Counted from the stretch's first letter, positions 33,027 to 41,930 are shown. The stretch: 64,000 nt of DNA from Streptomyces rimosus subsp. rimosus (GCF_000720725.1 NZ_JOCQ01000007.1:124001-188000), one strand, 5' to 3'. Notes: generated from the sequence alone by a model not told the origin. A program made the numbers and translations.

Positions 33027-33830
33027 TCAGCGGCGCCCGTCGCCGATGTAGTTGAGCAGTTCCTCGTGCAGCAGGCCGTTCGAGGCCGCGGCGTTGCCGC
33101 TGTGCGGCCCCGGCACGCCGTCCAGGCCGGTGTACCGGCCGCCCGCCTCCTGCACGATGACGGCGCAGGCCGCCATGTCCCACAGCGACAGCTCCGGCTC
33201 CGCGCACATGTCCACCGAGCCCTCGGCGACCATCATGTACGGCCAGAAGTCGCCGTAGCCGCGGGTGCGCCAGACGTCCCGGGACAGTTCGAGGAAGCCC
33301 GGGAGCCGGCCCTGCTCCTCCCAGCCGGTGAGCGAGGAGTACGCGAACGAGGCGTCCTGGATGCGGCCCACCTGTGACGCCTGGAGGCGGCTCGCGGAGG
33401 TGAGGCTGCGGCCCGTGTACGCGCCCAGGCCCTCCGCCGCCCACCAGCGGCGGTTGAGCGCGGGCGCGGAGACGACGCCGACCACCGGGCGGTCGCCGCC
33501 CTCGCCGCGCTCCATCAGGGCGATGAGCGTGGCCCAGACCGGGACCCCGCGCACATAGTTCTTCGTGCCGTCGATGGGGTCGACGATCCAGCGGCGCGGG
33601 CCGGAGCCCTCGCTGCCGAACTCCTCGCCCAGCACGGCGTCCCGCGGGCGGGCGCGCTGCAGATGACCACGGATCAGTTCCTCGGCCGCCTTGTCGGCCT
33701 CGCTCACCGGGGTCATGTCCGGTTTGGTCTCGACCTTCAGGTCGAGTGCCTTGAACCGCTCCATGGTCGCGGCGTCGGCGGCGTCCGCCAGGACGTGGCC
33801 GAGGCGGAGGTCATCGTGATAGTCGGGCAT
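33027..33830 (-). CDS. hisN: inositol-monophosphatase-family histidinol-phosphatase
   Basis: 267 residues with the metal-binding motifs of the family: GEEFGSEG, DPIDGTKNYV and WDMAACAVIV. Actinobacterial members of this branch act as histidinol phosphatase, the missing step of histidine synthesis. The assignment rests on similarity in length and motifs and on remembered synteny. It starts at the ATG at 33830 and is divergent from a TetR gene. Confidence 0.8.
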   Translation of the reverse strand: MPDYHDDLRLGHVLADAADAATMERFKALDLKVETKPDMTPVSEADKAAEELIRGHLQRARPRDAVLGEEFGSEGSGPRRWIVDPIDGTKNYVRGVPVWATLIALMERGEGGDRPVVGVVSAPALNRRWWAAEGLGAYTGRSLTSASRLQASQVGRIQDASFAYSSLTGWEEQGRLPGFLELSRDVWRTRGYGDFWPYMMVAEGSVDMCAEPELSLWDMAACAVIVQEAGGRYTGLDGVPGPHSGNAAASNGLLHEELLNYIGDGRR

Positions 33831-33971
33831 GTGCGAACAGTATCGATTGGTATACGGGACGAGCCACATGACCACGGTTCCCCGGCGCGTACGGACCCTT
33901 GACAGCCCCTGGTGGTGAGTCAATCCTGTGGCGCACACCGGCCATCTGGGCCGGCGGCCTGGGAGGCGACG

Positions 33972-34601
33972 ATGCCTACAGCGCGTGAATCCCTGCTGGA
34001 CGCCGCCTACGCGGCGCTCGCGGCCAGGCCGTGGGCGGGCGTCCGGATGGTCGATGTCGCGGCCGAGGCCGGGGTGTCCCGGCAGACCCTCTACAACGAG
34101 TTCGGCAGCAAGGAAGGGCTGGCCCGGGCCCTGGTGCGGCGGGAGACGGAGGGTTATCTCGCCGGGGTGACCCGCGCCCTGGAGGAAGCGGGGCCGACGG
34201 CGGGCGGCGGCGTCGAGGGGCGTGTCGTGGCGGCCGCCGCGTGGACCGTGCGGGCCGCGCGGACCAATCCGCTGATACGGGCCGCGCTCACCGGCTGCTG
34301 GAGTGAGCGCCTGCCCACGCCGGCGGGCGGAGTGCCGGGCCAGCGCGCGGCGCGCGCCGGCGGCGCGGGGGCGCACGCGGAGGGGCCGCCGCCGGGACCG
34401 ACGGAATTGGTGGGCCGCTTCTGCGACCGCGCGGTGGCCGCACTGGAGGCCGACTGGCCCAAGGAGGACCTCCCCGAACTGGGCACCGCCTGCGCGACAG
34501 CGGCCCGCCTCACCCTGTCGTACGTCGTGGCCCCCGCCGAACCGGAAGACCTGACCCGCCAGCTGCACAACGCGTTCGCGCAGGCCGCGCACCGCCCGTG
34601 A
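33972..34601 (+). CDS. TetR-family transcriptional regulator
   Basis: 209 residues. The helix-turn-helix is at about 22-47 (VDVAAEAGVSRQTLYNEFGS, then KEGLARALV). The ligand-binding domain has a low-complexity Gly/Pro/Ala insertion (GGVPGQRAARAGGAGAHAEG). The ATG at 33972 has GGGAGG five bases upstream. It lies convergent to an SMR pump gene, a plausible but unproven target. Confidence 0.85.
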   Translation: MPTARESLLDAAYAALAARPWAGVRMVDVAAEAGVSRQTLYNEFGSKEGLARALVRRETEGYLAGVTRALEEAGPTAGGGVEGRVVAAAAWTVRAARTNPLIRAALTGCWSERLPTPAGGVPGQRAARAGGAGAHAEGPPPGPTELVGRFCDRAVAALEADWPKEDLPELGTACATAARLTLSYVVAPAEPEDLTRQLHNAFAQAAHRP

Positions 34602-34627
34602 GTCGTACGGGACGCCCCCGCGCAGAC

Positions 34628-34951
34628 CTAGTGCGCCGACCCCGACAACTGCAGCCCGATCACCCCTATGATCACCAGCGAGATCGAGACGATCTTGAGG
34701 ACCGAGGTGATGTCACCGAGGAAGATCATGCCGTAGATGGCGGTGCCGGCGGCGCCGATGCCGGTCCACACCGCGTAGGCGGGGCCGACGTCGAGCTTCT
34801 TCAGCGACAGGGTCAGCAGGCCGAAGCTGCCGAGCGCGAAGCAGGCGAAGGCGATGGTGGGCCAGAGCCGGGTGAAGCCGTGGGAGAGCTTGAGGCAGAC
34901 CGCAAACCCCGTCTCCAGGAGCCCTGCCACCACGACGAGCAGCCACGCCAT
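34628..34951 (-). CDS. small multidrug resistance (SMR) family transporter
   Basis: 107 residues, the standard SMR length, with four membrane helices and the essential membrane Glu at position 13 (LLETGFAVCLKLS). GPAYAVWTGIGAAGTAIYG is typical of the SugE/Gdx or EmrE branch. The ATG at 34951 is eight bases after GGAGG; the earlier ATG at 34957 is too close. It may export guanidinium or quaternary amines; no partner subunit gene is seen. Confidence 0.88.
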   Translation of the reverse strand: MAWLLVVVAGLLETGFAVCLKLSHGFTRLWPTIAFACFALGSFGLLTLSLKKLDVGPAYAVWTGIGAAGTAIYGMIFLGDITSVLKIVSISLVIIGVIGLQLSGSAH

Positions 34952-35041
34952 GTCCATTGCCTCCGTACGGTCGGTGACCGCTTCGCCAGCCTTGGTGTGA
35001 TTATGCATTTACCTCGGTGGCGGGGCAGCAAACTTGAGCGA

Positions 35042-36049
35042 TCAGTCCCCCTCGCGTCGCTCCCGGGTGGCCAGCAGACGTCGTAGCGAGTACAGCCGGG
35101 CCGGGTCCGCGTGGCCGTCGGCGACCCACTGGTCCAGGGCGCAGTCCGGCTCGTCGTGGCTGCACGCGCGCGGGCAGTCGGCGGTGCCGGGCACCAGGTC
35201 CGGGAAGGCGAGGACGACCCGGGACGGGTCCACGTGGTGCAGCCCGAAGGAGCGCACGCCCGGGGTGTCGATGACCCAGCCCGAGTCGTCGGGCAGGGGC
35301 AGCGCGAGGGCGGAGGTGGTGGTGTGCCGGCCGCGCCCGGTGACCGCGTTGACGTGCCCGGTGGCCCGCTTGCGGTCCGGCACCAGCGCGTTGACGAGCG
35401 TGGTCTTGCCGACACCGGAGTGCCCGACGAAGGCGGTCATGTGCCCGCGCAGTCGCTCGCGCACCCGCTCGGCGGCGGTGCCGTCGGTGAGCTCGACGCG
35501 GTTGGTGACGACGTACGGGACGCCGATCGTGCCGTACGACTCCAGGAGCGTGTCGGGGGAGGCCAGGTCGGACTTGGTGAGGACCAGCAGCGGGTCGAGC
35601 CCGGCGTCGTACGCGGCGACCAGGCAGCGGTCGATCAGCCGCGGCCGCGGCTCCGGGTCGGCCAGCGCGGTGACGATCGCGAGCTGGTCGGCGTTGGCGA
35701 CGACCACCCGCTCGAACGGGTCGTCGTCGTCCGCCGTACGCCGCAGGGTGGAGCTGCGCGGCTCGACGCGGACGATCCGCGCGAGGGTGTCCTTGGCGCC
35801 GGACAGGTCGCCGACGACCGCGACCCGGTCGCCGACCACGACGGACTTGCGGCCCAGTTCCCGGGCCTTCATCGCGGTGACCGTGCGGTCCTCGATCAGG
35901 CAGGTGATCCGGCCGCGGTCGACGGTCAGCACCAGGCCCTCGCTGGCGTCCTCGTGCTTGGGGCGGATGTTCGTACGGGGGCGGTTGCCCTTGCGGTTGG
36001 GGCGGACGCGGACGTCGTCCTCGTCGGGGTTCTTGCCGTAGCGGCGCAT
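35042..36049 (-). CDS. rsgA: ribosome small-subunit-dependent GTPase RsgA
   Basis: This circularly permuted GTPase matures the 30S subunit. It has 335 residues. An N-terminal OB fold comes first, then LVLTKSDL (G4), GHSGVGKTTL (G1) and DTPGVRSFG (G3). A C-terminal zinc cluster follows (CPRACSHDEPDC). It lies 12 bases downstream of aroA on the same strand, probably in one operon. Confidence 0.93.
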   Translation of the reverse strand: MRRYGKNPDEDDVRVRPNRKGNRPRTNIRPKHEDASEGLVLTVDRGRITCLIEDRTVTAMKARELGRKSVVVGDRVAVVGDLSGAKDTLARIVRVEPRSSTLRRTADDDDPFERVVVANADQLAIVTALADPEPRPRLIDRCLVAAYDAGLDPLLVLTKSDLASPDTLLESYGTIGVPYVVTNRVELTDGTAAERVRERLRGHMTAFVGHSGVGKTTLVNALVPDRKRATGHVNAVTGRGRHTTTSALALPLPDDSGWVIDTPGVRSFGLHHVDPSRVVLAFPDLVPGTADCPRACSHDEPDCALDQWVADGHADPARLYSLRRLLATRERREGD

Positions 36050-36061
36050 GGTCGTACGGCC

Positions 36062-37429
36062 TCAGCCTCTCCGGGCGGGGGCCGTCGCCTCGCCCAGCAT
36101 CCCGGTCCACAGGGCGGGGAAGTCGGGCAGCGTCTTGGCGGTCGTCGCCACGTTCTCCACCTGCACGCCCGGCACCGCCAGGCCGATGATCGCGGCGGCG
36201 GTGGCCAGCCGGTGGTCCTCGTACGTGTGGAAGATGCCGCCGTGCAGCGCGCGCGGCCGGATGTGCAGGCCGTCCTCGGTCTCCGTGACGTCGCCGCCCA
36301 GCTCGTTGATCTCCTTGGTGAGCGCCGCCAGCCGGTCCGTCTCGTGGAGCCGCAGGTGGGCGACGCCGCGCAGAGTGGACGGGGAGTCGGCGAGGGCGGC
36401 CACCGCGGCGATGCCCGGGGTCAGCTCGCCGACCTCGCCCAGGTCGACGTCGATGCCGTGGATCCGGCCGGTGCCGGTGAAGGTCAGCCCCTGCTCGGTC
36501 AGCTCGCAGGAACCGCCCATGGCGGTGAAGATCTCGCGCAGCGCGTCACCGGGCTGGGTGGTCCGCTCGGGCCAGTCGGGAATGGTCACCCGGCCGCCGG
36601 TGACCAGCGCCGCCGCCAGGAACGGCTGGGCGTTGGACAGGTCCGGCTCGACGATCAGGTCGCGGCCCAGCAGGGCGCCGGGGGTGACCCGCCAGACGTT
36701 CGGCTCGCCGCCGGATTCCGGGGTGTCCACCTGGGCGCCGACGCTGCGCAGCATGTCGACGGTCATCCGGATGTGCGGCATCGAGGGCAGCGCCGCGCCG
36801 ACGTGCCGTACCTCGACGCCCTGGTTGAAGCGCGGCGCGGACAGCAGCAGCGCGCTGACGAACTGGGACGAGGAGGAGGCGTCGATCTCCACGGCGCCGC
36901 CCTCCAGGGCACCGCCGCCGAACACCGTCATGGGCAGCGCGCCGCGGCTGTCGTCGTCGATCCGGGCGCCGAGCGAGCGCAGCGCGTTGATCACACCGTC
37001 GAGCGGGCGCTCGTAGGAGCGCGGGTCGCCGTCGAAGCGGATGGGGCCGTCGGCGAGGGCCGCGACCGGGGGCAGGAAGCGCATGACCGTACCGGCGTTG
37101 CCGACGTCGACGGTGGCCGGACCGTGCAGCCCGGCCGGGATCACCCGCCAGGCCTCGCCGCCACCGCCGTCCGCGCCGGCCGCCGAGGCGGCGCTGGAGG
37201 GGGCGGTCTCCTCGATGCCGACGCCCATCGTGCGCAGCGCCTCGGCCATCAGCAGGGTGTCCCGGGAGCGCAGCGGGCGGCGCAGCCAGCCGGGTTCGGA
37301 GGACAGGGCGGCGAGGACGAGGCCACGATTGGTGACCGATTTGGAGCCGGGCACGGTGACGGTCGCGTCGACCGCCCCGGCAGCTACGGGGGCGGGCCAG
37401 AGGGCGGGATGCACGGGGCTCTCGGTCAT
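36062..37429 (-). CDS. aroA: 3-phosphoshikimate 1-carboxyvinyltransferase (EPSP synthase)
   Basis: This shikimate-pathway enzyme joins PEP to shikimate-3-phosphate. It has 455 residues. The substrate-binding loop is PGSKSVTNR, the PEP-site segment is GNAGTVMRFLPP, and LRLHETDRLAAL and YEDHRLA are the C-terminal signatures. An unusual Ala/Gly insert (SSAASAAGADGGGGEA) lies near residue 85. The start at 37429 matches other streptomycete forms. Confidence 0.93.
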   Translation of the reverse strand: MTESPVHPALWPAPVAAGAVDATVTVPGSKSVTNRGLVLAALSSEPGWLRRPLRSRDTLLMAEALRTMGVGIEETAPSSAASAAGADGGGGEAWRVIPAGLHGPATVDVGNAGTVMRFLPPVAALADGPIRFDGDPRSYERPLDGVINALRSLGARIDDDSRGALPMTVFGGGALEGGAVEIDASSSSQFVSALLLSAPRFNQGVEVRHVGAALPSMPHIRMTVDMLRSVGAQVDTPESGGEPNVWRVTPGALLGRDLIVEPDLSNAQPFLAAALVTGGRVTIPDWPERTTQPGDALREIFTAMGGSCELTEQGLTFTGTGRIHGIDVDLGEVGELTPGIAAVAALADSPSTLRGVAHLRLHETDRLAALTKEINELGGDVTETEDGLHIRPRALHGGIFHTYEDHRLATAAAIIGLAVPGVQVENVATTAKTLPDFPALWTGMLGEATAPARRG

Positions 37430-37620
37430 GCCCTTCACTTTAATGGCTGGACCGGTGTGCAGATCTTGATCAAAAGCGGCGCAACCTGCAGGAAACACAG
37501 CACTGATAGTGCAGGCGGGGTCACGCTGCGGGGCCGGGCACCCGGCGGCACGCTCCGGGGCGTGTCCGGCGGGCGCCGGCGTACGGGGCGTACCGGCTCG
37601 GGCGCATGGACCGTACGGGC

Positions 37621-38334
37621 TCAGACGTCCAGCAGCCAGCGCCCGCCGCCGGCCAGCGAGCACAGCGTCACCACATGGAAGAGTCCCAGCCAGACGGCTG
37701 CCGGTACCCGGGTGAGCCGGGCCAGCTGGTCGGGGTCGGAGTCCCCGGCCCGGCCGCGGCGCCGCTTTCCCTGGAGCTCGAAGGGCGGCCGTACGCCGCC
37801 CAGCAGCAGGAACCACACGACCGCGTACGCGAACGCCGCCTGCACCTCTGGAGCGGTCAGCCAGGAGACGAGGAAGAAGGCGGCGCCGGCCAGCACCACG
37901 GTCAGTACGCCGTACGCGTTGCGGATCATCAGCAGCATCGCGGCGAGCAGCGCGGTGGCGCCCCACAGCAGCGCCGTGATGTGCCCGGAGGCCAGCAGCC
38001 AGGCGCCGAGGAGCCCGAGCAGGGACGGTGTGACGTATCCGGCGGCGGCGGTGAGGATCATGCCGAGGCCGGTCGGCTTGCCGCGCGAGACGGTCAGCCC
38101 CGACGTGTCGGAGTGCAGCCGGATGCCGGACAGCCGGCGCCCGCTGAGCAGCGCGACCAGGCCGTGCCCGCCCTCGTGGGCGATGGTGATGGCGTTCCGG
38201 GACAGCCGCCAGGCGCGGTACGGGGTGATCGCGGCCAGCGCGACCACCGCCGTGACGACGACGAGCCAGGGCGGCGGGTCGGGCTGGATGCCGAAAACCC
38301 TGTCCCATACGTCGGTGATATGACCGGTGTCCAT
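37621..38334 (-). CDS. M50-family membrane metallopeptidase-like protein
   Basis: 237 residues with about six membrane helices. The zinc motif H53-E-G-G-H57 sits inside the second helix (ITIAHEGGHGLVALL), as in site-2 proteases and the actinobacterial M50B group. A regulator or anti-sigma substrate is possible but not indicated. The start codon is only 35 bp from the left att repeat. Before the insertion this gene was divergent from and adjacent to the SRAP gene. Confidence 0.85.
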   Translation of the reverse strand: MDTGHITDVWDRVFGIQPDPPPWLVVVTAVVALAAITPYRAWRLSRNAITIAHEGGHGLVALLSGRRLSGIRLHSDTSGLTVSRGKPTGLGMILTAAAGYVTPSLLGLLGAWLLASGHITALLWGATALLAAMLLMIRNAYGVLTVVLAGAAFFLVSWLTAPEVQAAFAYAVVWFLLLGGVRPPFELQGKRRRGRAGDSDPDQLARLTRVPAAVWLGLFHVVTLCSLAGGGRWLLDV

Positions 38335-38369
38335 CTCTCCCCTTGGTCTGGCGTGGCACTGTGGCATGC

Positions 38370-38385
38370 ATGTGCGGACGGTATG
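38370..38385. repeat. left att core, 16-bp direct repeat
   Basis: ATGTGCGGACGGTATG, identical to 41931-41946. The flanking bases differ on both sides. It preserves the first five codons of the SRAP gene (MCGRY), which here run into element sequence and stop at 38415-38417, giving a 15-codon dead-end ORF. Confidence 0.85.
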
Positions 38386-38442
38386 GAAGCCGTCCAGCAA
38401 ACACGACTTCTCTGTGACACCAAACCCGCAGCTCACAGGCTT

Positions 38443-38468
38443 AGAGCCCCGGTTCGTCCCGGGGCTCT
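38443..38468 (+). terminator. terminator at the left end of the element
   Basis: AGAGCCCCGG (38443-38452) pairs with CCGGGGCTCT (38459-38468), followed by TTG. It would stop transcripts entering from the original SRAP promoter. The rest of 38386-38663 holds no gene. Confidence 0.7.
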
Positions 38469-38663
38469 TTGCGTACCCGCGCTGACTCCGTGCTGAGTTT
38501 GGTGGAGTCCGTTTCGGAGTGGTTGGGGGCACTGCGATGGTGTCGTGCTGACCAAGACGCTCGGACGGGGAGGGCGGTTTCCTGTTCTCTCAACTGGCAC
38601 ACCTTGACCCGCTGTCACGCGCTCGGGAGCATCGGACACACAACCTCACACCAGGGGGAAGCC

Positions 38664-38870
38664 ATGCCCGCCAGGCGACTCGTCGGCGAATGCGAGGGCG
38701 GCACTTGCGCCACCCTGTACGCCGTTGACGGCACCGGTGACTTACTCGTCCAGGGGTACAACACCAGCGAGACGGAGACGGCCGGAATCGACGTTCCGGC
38801 GGGGGAGTCCGTAGTCCGCATCCCCGCCCACATCATCGAGAGGTACGCCCGTGAATATCTCAACGGATGA
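38664..38870 (+). CDS. small hypothetical protein of the element
   Basis: 68 residues from the ATG at 38664, eight bases after GGGGGAA. It has two cysteines (ECEGGTCATLYAV), an acidic middle and a helical C-terminus. It overlaps the following gene by 20 bases, so the two are coupled. The family is unknown, but small genes of this type commonly accompany XRE/DUF397 pairs in streptomycetes. Confidence 0.65.
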   Translation: MPARRLVGECEGGTCATLYAVDGTGDLLVQGYNTSETETAGIDVPAGESVVRIPAHIIERYAREYLNG

Positions 38871-39369
38871 GTTCGGGAAACTCTTCACCACGTTCGAGCG
38901 GGAAGCATTCCGGCTGGAAGCGCTGGACGATTACAGTGGCTCATCCAACCCGGAAATGATCCGCGCTTTTCTGGCCGGGGAGCCCCAGCCTGCCGAGTAC
39001 AACCAGCAGTGGGTTGACGACGTACGCGCAAACACCGAAGCGGGTAAGCGCATGTATCGCGTCCACGTGGTCTCGCGACCGCTTACGGATTACCTTCGAT
39101 TCGAACTCGGATGGGGCTACGTCAAAAATCAGGCGGCAGGCGAAGAGTTCTTCATCCTTGATGCTACCGACCGGGATAATCCGGTTTCCGGCGTGCCGGA
39201 TTTCTGGATGTTTGACGAATCTCAGATCGCCTCGATGAACTATGGCGAGAACGGGAAGTTCCTCGGAGCTGAACTACAGGCCGACGCATCTCAATGGCTC
39301 GAGATTCGCAATGTCGCAATGCGGAATTCCGTGCCGTTCTCCGACTGGTGGGCACAGTACGGCGAGTGA
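38851..39369 (+). CDS. DUF6879-family protein
   Basis: 172 residues from the GTG at 38851 (GAGAGG upstream). FGKLFTTFEREAFRLEALDD and RVHVVSRPLTDYLRFELGWG are typical of DUF6879, a family found next to WhiJ-like XRE regulators. It is cytosolic, with no catalytic motif. Codon use is visibly less GC-biased than in the core genes, supporting recent transfer. Its stop overlaps the regulator start (GTGA). Confidence 0.75.
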   Translation: MNISTDEFGKLFTTFEREAFRLEALDDYSGSSNPEMIRAFLAGEPQPAEYNQQWVDDVRANTEAGKRMYRVHVVSRPLTDYLRFELGWGYVKNQAAGEEFFILDATDRDNPVSGVPDFWMFDESQIASMNYGENGKFLGAELQADASQWLEIRNVAMRNSVPFSDWWAQYGE

Positions 39370-40196
39370 ACGCTATTGACATCGGGCAGGCGCTGCGGGA
39401 ACTGCGAGAGGCCAGCGGGAAGCAGGCCAAAGTCGTGGCCCGTGGCGCTGCCATGTCGCCAAGCAAGCTCAGCAAGATTGAGAATGGGGTACTTGCGCCT
39501 AGCGTCATCGACGTGGAACGCATCTTGGCAGCCCTGGAAGTCTCCGAGGAGGCCAAGGTTCGGCTAATGGAGATTGCCCGGCAGGTAGCCACGGAAGCCA
39601 CCGCATGGCGTATATACCGACGCTCGGGGCTCCACAAACATCAGGAAGAGATTAGGGCCATTGAGGCCAGTACGACGCTACTCAGGCTGTTTCAGCCGTC
39701 CTGCATCCCCGGGCTACTCCAGACCCCCGAATATGTGAGGGGAATCCTGGAAGGCTGGAATCTCACCGAAGACGCACTAGAGAAAATGGTCGGTGCTCGA
39801 CTCAAGCGCCATGATGTGCTGCACCATGAGGGGCGAAGCTTCCATTTCCTGATCACAGAATCAGTGCTCCGCTGGGAGATAATTGGAGTTCGGTCGATGG
39901 CAATGCAGCTAGACAAGATCATCAGCATGTCGAGATTCCCTAACATCACGATCGGCGTTGTTCCGCAGCGGGGAGTCAAGCCAGGACTGCCTACATCGGC
40001 ATTCGTCCTCTTTGATACTCGGCTAGCCACAATCGAAGTCCCGCACGCCGAGATCACCACTACCGAGATTCCCGACATCGACCTCTACCTGGACAAGTTC
40101 CGGAATTTCGAGCGAGTGGCCGTTACCGGCGACGACATGCGGGACCTCGTGTCAGGCATTCGGGACGACTTCTTGAGGCAACAGGAAACGGACTAG
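39366..40196 (+). CDS. XRE-family regulator with DUF5753 (WhiJ-like)
   Basis: 276 residues from the GTG at 39366. The HTH spans about residues 6-62 (LRELREASGKQAKVVARGAA, then SPSKLSKIENG). The C-terminal ~180 residues match DUF5753, with its PGLLQTPEYVR motif and TIGVVPQRGVKPG. Relatives such as WhiJ act with a small DUF397 partner and influence development or antibiotic production. A DUF397 gene lies 383 bp downstream, fitting a regulator-partner pair. Confidence 0.85.
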   Translation: MNAIDIGQALRELREASGKQAKVVARGAAMSPSKLSKIENGVLAPSVIDVERILAALEVSEEAKVRLMEIARQVATEATAWRIYRRSGLHKHQEEIRAIEASTTLLRLFQPSCIPGLLQTPEYVRGILEGWNLTEDALEKMVGARLKRHDVLHHEGRSFHFLITESVLRWEIIGVRSMAMQLDKIISMSRFPNITIGVVPQRGVKPGLPTSAFVLFDTRLATIEVPHAEITTTEIPDIDLYLDKFRNFERVAVTGDDMRDLVSGIRDDFLRQQETD

Positions 40197-40228
40197 AGGA
40201 TTCGCCACGGCGGCCCGAGGATGTATTC

Positions 40229-40543
40229 ATGCCGACCGAACCGAAGAACCACAGGAAGAGCGTCCCGCAGGGGTGGCGGATGGACCCGATCCCCAGCCGC
40301 AAGGCGTACCGGGATGATGATGGGAACATTCGTGTCCCGATGTGGTTGACGAAGAACGGTCGGCACATGGCAGACACAGAAATGGTCCTGCTTCCGTCCG
40401 AGGCCGCTCTACTGGCCGAAAGTCTGGCCAATGCCATGCGGGACGGCCCCAGGTCGATGCTGGACGAACTCTTCCGTGAGTCCGCCACGGCTCTTGCTCC
40501 CGGCGTCGTGTACGTGCAGAAGCCGGAGCAGTACCCGTTCTGA
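40229..40543 (+). CDS. small hypothetical protein of the element
   Basis: 104 residues from the ATG at 40229. It has a Lys/Arg-rich start (MPTEPKNHRKSVPQGW), then a helical region (SEAALLAESLANAMRDGPRS). No motif is recognised. It lies between the XRE regulator and the DUF397 gene in the same direction. Confidence 0.6.
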   Translation: MPTEPKNHRKSVPQGWRMDPIPSRKAYRDDDGNIRVPMWLTKNGRHMADTEMVLLPSEAALLAESLANAMRDGPRSMLDELFRESATALAPGVVYVQKPEQYPF

Positions 40544-40579
40544 GCCTGCCCTTCACTGATCTATCAGGAAGGCACAGCC

Positions 40580-40810
40580 ATGGCCCGAACCGACCTGTAC
40601 AGCCTGTCCATCGACGGCGCCTCATTCCTCAAGGCGTGCGGGGGCAACACGCACCCGGACGGCGAATCCTGCGCCACGTTGGCGAAGATCGGCCCCAATG
40701 CGTGGGCCTTGGGTGACAGCAAGCGGCCCGGTGCGGAGCCGCTGAGGTTCACCACCGCCGAACTGAACGCGGCCGGTATCGACCCGGCCCGCTTCGGCCT
40801 CTCGGCCTGA
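40580..40810 (+). CDS. DUF397 domain protein
   Basis: 76 residues from the ATG at 40580 with AGGAAGG upstream. The sequence pattern (CGGNTHPDGESCATLAKIGP, then WALGDSKRPGAEPLRFT) fits DUF397, although divergent. DUF397 proteins are usual partners of DUF5753 XRE regulators and are thought to modulate them. Confidence 0.75.
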   Translation: MARTDLYSLSIDGASFLKACGGNTHPDGESCATLAKIGPNAWALGDSKRPGAEPLRFTTAELNAAGIDPARFGLSA

Positions 40811-40889
40811 ATGGCCGCTCCCTGACTGGCGGCCTCTGTTCTCTGGGGAGGCGGAGGCCGCCTTCAACTGTTCTGACGAGGATCATCAG

Positions 40890-41375
40890 TTGCACTGTCA
40901 CGGCTACCTGTGGACGGGCTCGAAGAAGCGGTTCGACGAGGAGGCTTTGCGGCGGCCTCCCCAGCCCGATCCGCCCCCGGCCCCGGCCGGTGACGACGAC
41001 ACCGAAGGAAAGCGGCTAGTCGAACGCTATCGGGTAGTGCGGGCAGAGTTCCCCGTCAGCGACCTGCCCCCGCTGGAAACGGCGCGCTGGCTCTCCAAGC
41101 CCGGCAGGCTGGCACGGGGGACCTGGGACGAGCCGAAGGAAGCCGCCGAATGGCTCGGGGAACAGCTCGCCGCGTACGCACCCCGGTTCGGATCCGAAGA
41201 GGACCGCGACACAACCCGGCTGGCCATACTTGTCAGCTCCGCCGCCGAACGGCTGGCATGGGGCGGCGACGTGTCGCACGGCTTCTATCTCGAACGACCC
41301 TCGTTCCTGTCCCTGGTCCTGGTGTGCTGCTCCCCTAACCGCACCCTGCCGGACCAGGACTGCCCGCTGCGGTAG
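40890..41375 (+). CDS. hypothetical protein of the element
   Basis: 161 residues from the TTG at 40890 (GAGGAT upstream). A Pro-rich segment (RPPQPDPPPAPAGDDD) is followed by an ordered region (PPLETARWLSKPGRLARGTW) and a C-terminus with CC (LVLVCCSPNRTLPDQDCP). No family is assigned. The start is uncertain. Confidence 0.6.
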   Translation: MHCHGYLWTGSKKRFDEEALRRPPQPDPPPAPAGDDDTEGKRLVERYRVVRAEFPVSDLPPLETARWLSKPGRLARGTWDEPKEAAEWLGEQLAAYAPRFGSEEDRDTTRLAILVSSAAERLAWGGDVSHGFYLERPSFLSLVLVCCSPNRTLPDQDCPLR

Positions 41376-41610
41376 GCCCCTCAGTCACCCTCCGTGCTGG
41401 CCGGCGTGGCGTTCCGTGTGCTGACGTGCGCCAGGTACTCGTCCGTCGTCATGCCGAGGTACGGCACGTACCGACGCATGGCAGCCTCACGTGGTAGCGG
41501 TCGTCCTCGGGTCCTCGATCCAGTCCGCCACTCCGCCGCCCCCATGTCACGGCGGGAGGGTGTTCCTGGCCCGTTGCGCGGCCGTGGGGTTCTGCACCAT
41601 CTTCAGCATG
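41376..41610. other. scrambled sequence before the integrase fragment
   Basis: No gene is supported. On the minus strand a short frame (41383-41479) reads MRRYVPYLGMTTDEYLAHVS and ends after 32 codons; it may be a remnant. On the plus strand the integrase frame continues upstream as non-homologous residues, so this is where the integrase gene was broken. Confidence 0.4.
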
Positions 41611-41895
41611 GCGTCAGCGAGTGCGCGTGACTACTCGACGGCTTTCCGGAAGGTCATCAAGACTCTCGGGTTCGACTGGTCGCCTCACGACCTCCGGCAC
41701 TGGATCGCCTCTACAGCGCTCAGCAGCGGTCTGCCATTGTTGGACGTGTCCGGGTGGCTCGGACACAAGTCCAGCAACGAGACGGCCGACACGTACGGCC
41801 ACCTCGCGCCGGACTCGACCGGACGAGCCATCGCGGTCATGGATGTGGCGATTACCCGGCACCGTGCTGACGTGGTGCTGACTATGGCGGCCTGA
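41611..41895 (+). pseudogene. tyrosine integrase, C-terminal fragment
   Basis: 95 readable residues. From FRKVIKTLGFDWSPHDLRH onward this is the end of a phage-type tyrosine recombinase: DLRHW (second catalytic Arg), WLGHKSS (His) and the nucleophile Tyr in ADTYGHLAPD. The SAM-like N-domain, the first catalytic Arg and the Lys are missing. It is therefore inactive alone. Its end lies 35 bp from the right att repeat. Confidence 0.8.
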
Positions 41896-41900
41896 CTCGG

Positions 41901-41926
41901 GGAATCCGCAGGTCAGAGGTGTGGTT
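41901..41926 (+). promoter_or_regulatory. SigR-type promoter inside the element driving the SRAP gene
   Basis: GGAAT (41901-41905), exactly 18 bases, GTT (41924-41926): a full match to the SigR consensus. The SRAP ATG begins five bases later, so a transcript starting 5-8 bases after GTT would be leaderless. The promoter is on the element side of the right att core, so it arrived with the insertion. Confidence 0.65.
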
Positions 41927-41930
41927 CACG

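Noticed and set aside
35111..38323. 1070-codon ORF antisense to rsgA, aroA and the M50 gene
   Set aside because: It spans three well-supported genes on the other strand and their spacers; no family features.
38403..38475. tRNA fragment as the att site of the second element
   Set aside because: The hairpin GAGCCCCGG/CCGGGGCTC looked like a T-arm, but no tRNA fold is possible and the direct repeat lies elsewhere.
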